A DNA stretch of 64,000 nt, taken from NCBI GenBank assembly GCA_949840905.1, contig CATKXW010000001.1, positions 1 to 64,000 on the forward strand, in the 5' to 3' direction. Position numbers and translations under genes: made by a program. Source of the DNA: an uncultured Eggerthellaceae bacterium. GTDB lineage: Bacteria; Actinomycetota; Coriobacteriia; Coriobacteriales; Eggerthellaceae. A model generated the notes under the pieces. That model worked only from the letters and a program-made list of their open reading frames with translations. It did not search any database and was not told the DNA's origin. Shown here piece by piece: positions 29,456 through 37,400 of the stretch (position 1 is the first letter of the stretch; each line of letters opens with the position of its first letter).

Positions 29456-29702
29456 GGCCCACCCTTTCCAGCCGCTCGATCGCCCGAAGAACGTCTTTCA
29501 CCTGAGAGGCCTTCGCCTTACCGGCTCTGCTCTGTATGCAGATGCGCGGATCGTCCTTCCATGGCATCTTGAAATAGTGATGGGATCCGTTGATCCGCGG
29601 CTTCCCGAAATAGAACTCGCATACGCGCTCCAGCTCTTTGAAAGATACGTTATGGGGAGCTCGCTGCATCTTCCGAACCAACGCCTTCACGGTCGATATC
29701 AT
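29448..29702 (-). CDS. hicA: HicA-family mRNA interferase toxin
   Basis: 84 residues. The dsRBD-like HicA core is visible with the catalytic His in NGSHHYFKMPW (near 39-49), preceded by VSFKELERVCEFYFG and followed by KASQVKDVLRAIERL. It should cleave translated mRNA. The ATG at 29702 has no ribosome-binding sequence; a later ATG (MQRAPHN) is possible. A 7-nt direct repeat TGGTATC (29702-29708, 29714-29720) spans the start and might be an operator. Confidence 0.88.
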   Translation of the reverse strand: MISTVKALVRKMQRAPHNVSFKELERVCEFYFGKPRINGSHHYFKMPWKDDPRICIQSRAGKAKASQVKDVLRAIERLERVGHG

Positions 29703-30134
29703 GGTATCACTATTGGTATCTAATTGTCATGGTGCGAAGGAGCGGGGCATCCTCTATGGTGCCCATCCCCATCATGCTGCCCCTACTGACCGTCATAACA
29801 CCCTCTGTTCGAACAGATCGATCCTCTTGCTCGAATGATAGCTTTGCGATCTCGCAGCAACATCCCACGAAGAGCTCCCAGGATACCGTCGCTATCTCCC
29901 GCGACCTTCCCCTTCTCGACCTTGCGAACATGCCCCGTATCACCTCCCTCGCCCCACCTCCTCCATACCCCTGAGAAGACCATCTGAAACAACATCAAAC
30001 GACAGCTTCGCTCACCCCTCTTTATCGGTGTGGTAGCAGAGGGGTAACGGTTCTGGGATGTGGGAAGAGGTGAGGAGCGGGCGGAGCAGAATGTGGAGGT
30101 GCGAAACGAAATGATGACGCGAAGGAGGATCCTC
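29703..30134. other. Intergenic region between hicA and a small unknown gene
   Basis: 432 nt without a supported gene. At the left end are the start region and repeats of hicA. An inverted repeat of 8 bp (ACCCCTCT at 30014-30021, AGAGGGGT at 30038-30045, 16-nt loop) lies about 90 nt before the small gene and could be a hairpin in its leader. Open frames here on both strands lack homology and ribosome sites. Confidence 0.4.
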
Positions 30135-30425
30135 ATGGATGCCCTAGAGAAGCTCCATGCCCACGAGAAGAAGGTATTCCCTGCGTTGGATGCGGTGGAA
30201 AGATCGGGCGAGATGCCAGAGCTCATGAAGAAGCGCTATGACGCGGTGAAGAACGGTGACGAGTCGGCCGATGCCTATGCGGCGCTCTCCGACTCCCTGT
30301 TCGAGTATTCCGGTATGTTCGACAAGAAGGAGCAGTCGCATATCGCGGAGTACCGCGAGCTCATCGAAGCCTACTTCAAAGAGGCCGGCGGCACCGACAC
30401 CCCGAACACCTACGATCCGCTCTAG
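30135..30425 (+). CDS. Small acidic protein of unknown function
   Basis: 96 residues from the ATG at 30135, chosen because AAGGAGG lies 6 nt upstream; the frame also opens earlier without a site. The chain is rich in Glu, Lys and Ala, entirely helical by eye (DALEKLHAHEKKVFPALDA, MPELMKKRYDAV, EYRELIEAYFKEA), without Cys or membrane segment. I do not recognise a family. It stands alone between two toxin-antitoxin pairs and converges on the PIN toxin gene with an 8-nt gap. Confidence 0.6.
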   Translation: MDALEKLHAHEKKVFPALDAVERSGEMPELMKKRYDAVKNGDESADAYAALSDSLFEYSGMFDKKEQSHIAEYRELIEAYFKEAGGTDTPNTYDPL

Positions 30426-30433
30426 GCGGACCG

Positions 30434-30892
30434 CTAGATACCGCCCGACAGGTCCAGCTCGTCATAGACGATCCCCTGCTCCTCTTCGAGCCACGCAAGA
30501 TATTCGAGCGGGGTCTGGGCCTTGATGGGCGAAGACGCGAAACCGTCCAGGTCGCGCGTTATGATGCGATCGGCTTTGACTCGCTCGGCGCACCGGGCGA
30601 CCAAACGATCCTCTAGGTCAGGCCAGCCCGAACCGAGAGCGTCCGACAGGTCGGCAGCCGTCGGTGCGGCTACCTTCAAGAAATTCATGCTCCGTCGCAT
30701 CATGTCACGCAGCCGCTCGACAGGGATGGCTTTCCGCAGAGCACATTCCACATCGCTGAACGACTGGATGGCCGCCCACAGCTCTACGTCACCGAACATC
30801 GCAGCCACGCGCAGCTTCACCACCTCTTGGAAGAACGGACGGCGGCGGGCGTAATAGTCTATGAGGATGTTGGTATCAAGCAAGAGCTTCAT
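30434..30892 (-). CDS. PIN-domain toxin (VapC-like)
   Basis: 152 residues. PIN-domain acidic residues are seen: LLLDTNILIDYY at 3-14 (first Asp), a middle Glu in DVECALRKA near 49, and DLEDRLVARCAE near 92-103 followed by IITRDLDGF. Such proteins are Mg2+-dependent RNases acting on tRNA or rRNA. It overlaps the upstream antitoxin gene by 17 bp, so translation is coupled. Confidence 0.85.
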   Translation of the reverse strand: MKLLLDTNILIDYYARRRPFFQEVVKLRVAAMFGDVELWAAIQSFSDVECALRKAIPVERLRDMMRRSMNFLKVAAPTAADLSDALGSGWPDLEDRLVARCAERVKADRIITRDLDGFASSPIKAQTPLEYLAWLEEEQGIVYDELDLSGGI

Positions 30893-31190
30893 GGGTAGCC
30901 CTCAACTGTTCTTCAAGGTAGGAGTCGTAGTCGATATCTTGGAAGAACGACTCCGGAACGGCGAAAGAGGTCTCCTCGATGCTCTTGAGCAACGCGCTCA
31001 TCCGAGCTCGATCGAGCTTTCGCCGCCCCTTCTTTGCAGGCGAACTGCGACCGGGAAGCGTCTTGGTGTCGAGGAAGAGCTCGTAGGCTCTATTGATGAG
31101 CTCGGTCGGGGACGACCCGATGGAGCGCAAACCCTCGTTCACCTGATCGCGCAACTCCGCCGGCACCCTCGCCGATACCATGGGATCCAT
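30876..31190 (-). CDS. RelB/DinJ-like ribbon-helix-helix antitoxin
   Basis: 104 residues. Residues 4-45 (MVSARVPAELRDQVNEGL, then PTELINRAYELFLD) form a ribbon-helix-helix, the DNA-binding part of RelB/DinJ-type antitoxins. A basic linker follows, then an acidic C-terminal arm (FFQDIDYDSYLEEQL) that would cover the toxin. A PIN toxin with a RelB-type partner is a less common combination than VapB-VapC. The ATG at 31190 follows AAAGG. Confidence 0.8.
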   Translation of the reverse strand: MDPMVSARVPAELRDQVNEGLRSIGSSPTELINRAYELFLDTKTLPGRSSPAKKGRRKLDRARMSALLKSIEETSFAVPESFFQDIDYDSYLEEQLRATHEALA

Positions 31191-31203
31191 GATGACCTTC
31201 TTT

Positions 31204-31220
31204 CGTCATACCGTATGACG
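31204..31220 (-). promoter_or_regulatory. Perfect palindrome, operator of the PIN antitoxin-toxin operon
   Basis: CGTCATAC C GTATGACG: two perfect 8-bp arms around one base, ending 14 bp before the antitoxin start. Ribbon-helix-helix antitoxins bind such palindromes in their own promoter. A -10-like TACCAT lies just upstream near 31222. From here to 31319 no gene is seen. Confidence 0.65.
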
Positions 31221-31319
31221 ATGGTACCACAGATCCTCGCTCTTCTCCACCTCATTCCCCATCTCTCATCGCTTGAAGGGACAGCAAGGAACGAGCTCTA
31301 GTTTGTGGGTCGATCTTGA

Positions 31320-31352
31320 GATGTGCAGCGAACGAGCGGTCCGCTGCACATC
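31320..31352 (-). terminator. Hairpin after the 872-residue surface protein gene
   Basis: An 11-bp perfect stem (GATGTGCAGCG with CGCTGCACATC, 11-nt loop) starts 12 nt past the stop codon. No T-run follows on the minus strand, so it may be a weak terminator or a 3'-end stabilising hairpin. Confidence 0.5.
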
Positions 31353-31364
31353 CGCGATCATTGC

Positions 31365-33983
31365 CTAGGCATCGACCTCTATGGTCCAGATGAGGCTCGC
31401 CACGTTATGGTGAAGAAGCGTTGTCGTGGCGATATCGGGCTTGCCGACGGTTCGCAGCCGCACCGTCGCTTCGAGCTCTTTGCATATAGGACTGAACTCG
31501 GTGTCGAGCGTGCCGTTTGCGATGGATCTGGGTGCTGCCCCTGTCTGGCTCACCAAAGGCAGCTCGATCGTGCTCCCGCCATCCACGATAAGGTCGAGGA
31601 ACACTTTGTTCTTGCAATCATCCCCTGATGGGAACAGCCTCCTCGCGGCGCTCAGAGCAGTAGCGGAGCTGTCGGTCGTGACCGCAGACACCTTCACCGG
31701 CGTCTTGTTGTAAGTATAGAAGCGCAAGATATCCGCATCATCGGAAAGAGCCTCGTTCTCCGTGAGAACCTTGACCACGTCGATCGAGAGCGTCGTCAAC
31801 ACTGGCACGATGCAATCCAAGATAGGGCCGACATATTTCGCATACACGGTGGTGACCACCGGGGTAGAAGGCTGATCGTCATAGGGCAAGCTGAAATCGA
31901 ACGGCAGACGGAAGTCGGAGTTGATGTACCAGCCCGAGAAAGCATAGCTGTCCACGAACTCGAATCCAGGATCGGCGATCATGCCGTCCCCATCCGCCGC
32001 CACCGTCTTCCACACCTTCCAATAGGAAGGATCGCTCGGGTCCTTCGTGGTGTCGGGCACCATGAACTGCATGTAGGCGGCGCTGGTCGCATCGGTCGTA
32101 AGGCTTCTCCTGGCGGTGCTGCTATAGGAGGAGAACCAGTTCTGCAAGTTCGCGGACGGAGATGTGCAGTAGATGGAGACGGCATCGCGTTCGGCAGGCA
32201 ACCCCAAGAACTCAGCGGAACTCGCGCCTACCGCCCCTGCGGGAAAATCAAAGCCCGCGGGCAATATGCGCAGCGAGGACATGTCGTAGAACATGCGGGT
32301 AACGTTGGTGGCGGATGCGGGGACAGGATTCATCGAAGCTGGGAGGGAGGACAAAGACCAGCACCGCTCGAAGGCGGAAGCCAAGGAGAGCCCTCCTGGT
32401 AAGGAGAAGCCCTCGGGAAGGGACTCGAGCTTCACGCATCCGCTGAAGACGTTGGCGCAGTCAGCGCCCGGCACTCCTGCGCCGGTGGCGTTCGCGAAGG
32501 TGAAGCCATCGGGCAGCCCGGTCAGGTTCACACACGACTCGAACATGCCGGAAACGTTCTTCACGCTCGCGGGCAGAAGGAAGCTCGCGGGCACCGAGGC
32601 CACAGCTGAGCTGCTCAGAAGGTGCTTCACGTCTGTGCATCCTTCTGGAATGAAGGCTGAACCAAGGTCGGTCAGCGAGGTCATGGAACAAAACCAATAG
32701 GCCATCGAGTCGGTCTGCAGCCCCTCTTCCATGACCACAGAGGTCACCAGGTTGCGCACCCCATACCACGGAACGGCCGTCTCACTGCCAAAGGCACCGG
32801 AGATGACTCGTCCTTCCTTACAGTAGATGCGAAGAACGGAACCGGTAAGCTCCCAGCGAGCATCGGATGAGGTCGTCACATCCGTGAGCGCAGAGCCCAC
32901 ACCGGCAGACCAAACGCCATGGGCAAGATCACCAGAGAAGGCGATGGTATCGCCCGCTCCAAGAGGCACCACCGAAGAGAAGATGATGGGCGCGCTCTCT
33001 TCTTTCCCTACCGACTCGACCGACTCAACTGGTTCGGCCTCGACGATAGCGACCGTCTCCCCATCCAGCTTTTCGGTCTCTATCGCGAAGGAAAGAAGAG
33101 CGGCCGTCGCCTCCTCTTCCTCAGAAGCGTCTTCGCCGAGCGCATTCTCGGCGCTCATCACCCCCTCTTCTTCGGTCTCGACCACGACCTCGATAAGATC
33201 GTCTTGGGCATTGCGGAACTCAACATCCTCGAGGGCGAAAGAAGCTGCACTGTCCGCATCGACGGAGATGGAGCTCACCGCGAGGCAATGCGAGAACTCA
33301 TCGGGGTCCACCTCCGCGCCGGAAGCGATGCGGACAGCGCCCAGTCTGCCCTCGGGAATGAGCAGAAGGCAAGAGAGCGGCTTATCATAAAGACAGCCAT
33401 CGAAAGAGGCGTAGGCCTCGTTGTTCGGGGAAACATAGATGACCTGCAAGCGCTCCGATCCCGCAAGAGCGTTCGGGTCGATGAAGCTCACCGAAGAAGG
33501 GAACGCGACGAGCGGAGCATCGCAGGCGGAAAGGGCACCGGCAGCGATGGTCGCCACCGGATAGAGAACATCGTCGAGAACGAGCGCAGAGGGAACGATA
33601 AGATAGCCATCATCGGAGAGCTCGGCGTTCGCTGCGTTCACGAGCGTGAACTCGCCAGCCTCTGCATCGAAGGTGTAGACGCACCCGCGGACCACATACG
33701 TGGTGCGCACCGTAGAAGCAGGCGCTTCGGCGCTCTCCGCAGAGGCGAGCTCCACCACCCCTGAAGTGATGGTGGCCGCGCTCGCATCCATCATCGCGGA
33801 TGCCGGCACCATGATGGTGCGGCTTCTCGCCAGCTCGCTCGCCAAAGGAGCGATAGCGTTCACGTCGTCCTCGCCTTCGTCAGCGAAAGCTGTAGGCGTT
33901 GCGATCATGCAGCCGAGCGCCAGCATAAGAGCAAAAAGAGGGATGGTCACTCTATGAAAGAGTGCAGCAAAAGACGACCGCAT
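31365..33983 (-). CDS. Secreted leucine-rich-repeat (BspA-like) surface protein
   Basis: 872 residues. A signal peptide (ALFHRVTIPLFALMLALG, cleaved near TAFA at about 32-35) is followed by an N-terminal region with BspA-type repeat units (ALSACDAPLVAFPSSVSFID), an acidic linker near 275-340, and a central set of repeats of the form MFxxCxxLxxLPxxF (for example VFSGCVKLESLP, AFERCWSLSSLP). A Flg_new/InlB-B-like unit (FSGWYINSDFRLPFDF) lies near 700 and a beta-rich C-terminal domain ends ASLIWTIEV. No LPXTG motif or membrane anchor is present, so attachment must be non-covalent or the protein is released. GGAAGGAGC precedes the ATG. Confidence 0.85.
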   Translation of the reverse strand: MRSSFAALFHRVTIPLFALMLALGCMIATPTAFADEGEDDVNAIAPLASELARSRTIMVPASAMMDASAATITSGVVELASAESAEAPASTVRTTYVVRGCVYTFDAEAGEFTLVNAANAELSDDGYLIVPSALVLDDVLYPVATIAAGALSACDAPLVAFPSSVSFIDPNALAGSERLQVIYVSPNNEAYASFDGCLYDKPLSCLLLIPEGRLGAVRIASGAEVDPDEFSHCLAVSSISVDADSAASFALEDVEFRNAQDDLIEVVVETEEEGVMSAENALGEDASEEEEATAALLSFAIETEKLDGETVAIVEAEPVESVESVGKEESAPIIFSSVVPLGAGDTIAFSGDLAHGVWSAGVGSALTDVTTSSDARWELTGSVLRIYCKEGRVISGAFGSETAVPWYGVRNLVTSVVMEEGLQTDSMAYWFCSMTSLTDLGSAFIPEGCTDVKHLLSSSAVASVPASFLLPASVKNVSGMFESCVNLTGLPDGFTFANATGAGVPGADCANVFSGCVKLESLPEGFSLPGGLSLASAFERCWSLSSLPASMNPVPASATNVTRMFYDMSSLRILPAGFDFPAGAVGASSAEFLGLPAERDAVSIYCTSPSANLQNWFSSYSSTARRSLTTDATSAAYMQFMVPDTTKDPSDPSYWKVWKTVAADGDGMIADPGFEFVDSYAFSGWYINSDFRLPFDFSLPYDDQPSTPVVTTVYAKYVGPILDCIVPVLTTLSIDVVKVLTENEALSDDADILRFYTYNKTPVKVSAVTTDSSATALSAARRLFPSGDDCKNKVFLDLIVDGGSTIELPLVSQTGAAPRSIANGTLDTEFSPICKELEATVRLRTVGKPDIATTTLLHHNVASLIWTIEVDA

Positions 33984-34260
33984 GGCGATCAGCTCCTTCC
34001 GGTGTGTGTTCTCGTCACACCGTGGAGGAAGCCCTCGCTACCTATTCACAGTCGATTCCCGGCGACTTGTGTGAAAAGGGCATCCACCACAGTCGCCAAA
34101 CGTCATCACGCATACGATCACTCGAGTTTCCCAGAATGAACTACAGCCATGATGGGCGGATGCCCTTATCATTCTGTAGTCCAGAACAAGGAAAGCGAGA
34201 CAGGAACTCATATTCATCTGTATGCGTTCCTCCGTTGCCGGAGAGACGACGTTTGGCATC
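33984..34260 (-). promoter_or_regulatory. Structured 5' leader RNA, copy 2 (candidate riboswitch-like element)
   Basis: About 277 nt between promoter and ATG. Helix P1 joins 34248-34257 to 34095-34104 (10 bp) and 34220-34227 to 34108-34115 (8 bp), with a CTCC/GGAG hairpin (34230-34243) between the 5' strands. A hairpin (34174-34179 with 34141-34146) shows AGGGCATCCGCC (34155-34166) in its loop. This pairs over 12 bp with GGTGGATGCCCT (34077-34088), 3' of P1, as a pseudoknot. The competing partner is 34022-34035. A final hairpin GGTGTG/CACACC (34001-34021) abuts the ribosome site. Compared with 327-636 the P1 strands differ but still pair (GGCAAAC/GTTTGCC there, GCCAAAC/GTTTGGC here). Confidence 0.78.
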
Positions 34261-34264
34261 CCGG

Positions 34265-34293
34265 AATATATCAGACCGCCGCCGCCACTTCAA
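34265..34293 (-). promoter_or_regulatory. Promoter of the 872-residue surface protein gene
   Basis: TTGAAG (34288-34293) and TATATT (34265-34270), 17 bp apart, identical in boxes and spacing to the promoter at 642-670 although the spacer sequences differ. The predicted start, near 34258-34260, is the first base of helix P1. Confidence 0.68.
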
Positions 34294-34365
34294 ACGAAGG
34301 TTCAGGCGTCTCCATTAGCAGACAGCCCGTTTCCCCATTTCAGATGCCCAAGTGTAGTTTTTGTG

Positions 34366-34404
34366 GCCCCTCCTTCGAACACCAGGCCAACGCGAAGGAG
34401 GGGC
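34366..34404. repeat. 12-bp inverted repeat containing a 19-nt sequence repeated near 39300
   Basis: GCCCCTCCTTCG (34366-34377) and its perfect complement (34393-34404) around a 15-nt loop. The right part CCAACGCGAAGGAGGGGCT recurs exactly at 39298-39316, in both cases downstream of a minus-strand gene. It could be a processing or anti-readthrough hairpin, or a small mobile-derived repeat; no T-run adjoins it. Confidence 0.5.
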
Positions 34405-34416
34405 TGGAACGCGAAA

Positions 34417-34445
34417 GCGCGAAGGCCGGGGCACGACCTTCGCGC
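34417..34445 (-). terminator. Terminator hairpin after the large surface protein gene
   Basis: A 9-bp perfect stem GCGCGAAGG/CCTTCGCGC with an 11-nt loop, followed by TTTCGCG on the minus strand, 32 nt after the stop codon. Confidence 0.55.
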
Positions 34446-34476
34446 ATTTCATCCTGACCATTCGGCGAAAGCTCGC

Positions 34477-37400
34477 CTACTTCGCGGCCACGACCCAAGT
34501 AAGGCTGGTCAGCGCCTTGGAGCCCACCTCGCCCTCGGGCATAGCCGCCACCGTGACGCCGCTCCCTATGTCAAGGGTCAACGTGCCGTCGACGATATTA
34601 TCCCCCTCCAACGCCGTGTTCGAGGTCGCTCCTTTCAGGCTTGCGATCGGGTTGACGCTTCCATGATTCAAAGCGATCCGATGCTCCTCTCCTTGCATGT
34701 TGAGCAGCACTCGCACCGCATACGCGTTACCCCCGAATAGCTCTACCGCAAAACCAGACTGCTCCAGGCTCTGGCTGCTCGACACCGAAAGCGTGGTATC
34801 CACTGGAGCAAAGGAGCGTACCTTGATATCGGCTGCGCTCTTGCCTTCGTTCCCTAGAACCGATACCTTCCCGTTCGCGCGGTCGATCTGAAGATCGATC
34901 TGGTTGCGCCTACCCGAAGCGTCCCCGGCCGGAATCGGCATATCCATACTGATGATGGGCGTGAAGATGCCGTAGATCACCGATGATCCGCCCACGTCGA
35001 TCATGCCCTCTACCACCTCGAGCGGCGTTTTCCTCAGAGGATCGGCGTACCAAGAGAACAGATAGTTGAAAGGCACCGCCACCTCAGGGTCGTCGATCTT
35101 GCCATCCGCATCGACGGTGACGACCTCGAGCTGGTTCCATCCGACCTCGCCGCTGCCAGTCTTCTGTGTGAGCACGATGACCTCGTCCGATCCGAGCATG
35201 CGCAGGTCGCGCCCGTAGCATTCGCGCCAGTAAGACACCACATCTCCCACATCGGACGGGCTCACGCCGCTCGGTAACAGTACCCGGTCATCAGGGAGCA
35301 GGGTGCTCGGATCATCTCCCGCATAATAGGTCACGACCGGCGGATCGAATCGGAACGAGCCATCCGAATAGTCGCGACGATCGAGACCGAAAGCCCATGA
35401 TGCCCCTACCGCGCCGAATTCCTTCAAAGAGAGCGATGCCGGAAGATAGGCCAAAGACGAACACTCGCCGAACATTATTTCAATATCAACTGCGCAGTTC
35501 GGAATATGAAAGCCATCGCGCAGGACCGAGAGCGATCTACAACCATTGAAGAGCACGTTCAAGTTGATCCACGATGACTCGGAGATATTATCGAAAAGAG
35601 TTCCAGGAACCGCCTCTAAGCGAGTCGCCCTTTCAAACGCTCCTGTTGCGTATGTGCACGAAGACGGAAATGAAAAACCTTCGTACACCGATCTCAGGCC
35701 TCCGCATTCAGCGAATGCACAGTGGATCGATATGACCCCCTCCGGGATAACGAAAGATGAAGGTATGCTCGTAATTCCGGAGCGAGAGAGCATACGGGAT
35801 AAGGAGCACGGCACACCGTCGTCTCCTGTTCCGCGCGACCCATCAGGAATGCGCAGGTCGGCTATATCGATCAAGCGCGACATGTGAGAAAACCATGCGG
35901 ACATGCGTTCAGCACCGGAAAGTTCGCTCGTATCGATAGACAAGACGAGATCGCGCAACGGACCCCAATATCCGTTCCGAGCCGCATCGAGAGACACGTC
36001 TCCATCGTAAGGGCTGTCTCCCCCAGCACCCCAGAGCGTCGTCACGGTCGCACCCGACTGAGACCAGATCTTGAGCTTCCCAGATGTCCGATCGAACGAC
36101 CAACCAGCTATGGTCGCATCCCCTTCGTCCTTCGCTATCATCTCGGGCGTGATCGTCCTCATAACACCCGTCGCATCACGATACCGACAGGGAAGGGCAC
36201 CTGATGCTGCTGAGTATTCCGCATAGAGCTTTGCGACCCGACGACCGGAAACGATCTCCCCTTCGACGGTATACGGAAACGCAACGAATTCCCCTGAAAG
36301 TGCACCTTCATCGGTCAAAGAATCACACCATCCCGCAAAGTTAGTCTGCCAAAAAGAGGGAATGCTGGGTGCCGCAGCAAGGGTGTTGTCCGGAAGGTAT
36401 AGTGTTTTCCAGGGAATCGTCGGCCATTCTTTCGTCTCGGAATCCCTCACATATAGTTCCAAGGTCGTACCTGTCGTAATGAGTTCGCGGCCATAGCATT
36501 TTTCCCAATACTCGCTCGGCGTCGCCACATCAGATGCGCTCAATCCATTCGGAAGCTCCGTCTTGATATCCGGTAGCAGCTCCCCTAGATCATCGCCCGC
36601 GTAATAGGTGACGACCTTCGGATCGAACTGATACGGATCATGCGAGCGGTGGTCGAGGCCGAATGCGAGCTGCGCTCTTTTGGCACCGAACGCCTTCAGA
36701 GAGAGGCTCGCTGGAAGATACGTCAGCGACGAGCAGCCGCCGAAGAGCAGCTCGATGTTCGTCGCAGAAGAGGGGATGCTGAAGCCATCGCGGATAGATG
36801 CGAGAGAGGTGCAGCCGTTGAAGAGCACGTTCAGCTCGACAGGGTCGCTATCGGCATAGTTCTTGAGCAGAGAGCCGGGAACGGATTCGATCGCAGAGGC
36901 GCCCTCGAAGAGCCCGACAGCGACTAGGCACGAAGTAGGAAGGGAGAATCCTTCGTACACCGACGTCAAGCGCGGTGTCAGCGCGAACGCGCAATGCGCG
37001 ACGGAGACGCCCTCAGGGATGACGAACGTCGAGGGTATCGATCTCAACGTAGAGTGCGAGAACATGCGCGATAGCGAGTTGGGGATGCCCTCTGCTCCGG
37101 TACCGCGCGAGCCATTCGGTATGCGGACCGCCGATATGTCATCGAGAGCCGTCATATTTCGGAACCACGCTGCCATGTTGACAGCGCCCGACAGTTCAGT
37201 GGTGTCGATCGAGACGACTTGCGAGCGGAGCGGGCCCCAATAGTTCTGGTCATACACCGAAGACGGCACGTCACCATCGTTCCAGCTGTCGCTGCCCCAT
37301 AGGTTGGTGACGGTGGCACCGTCCTGTGACCACACCTTCAACGATCCCGAAGAGGGGTTGAACGACCAGCCAGCGATGGCGCTGTTGCCTTCTGCAGCGG

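Noticed and set aside
29710-29943. 77-codon minus-strand frame upstream of hicA
   Set aside because: No homology, no ribosome site, and composition typical of non-coding sequence.
34344-34457. Small plus-strand frame with CSFCG resembling a zinc ribbon
   Set aside because: No ribosome site, and the sequence is explained by the inverted repeat and terminator on that stretch.
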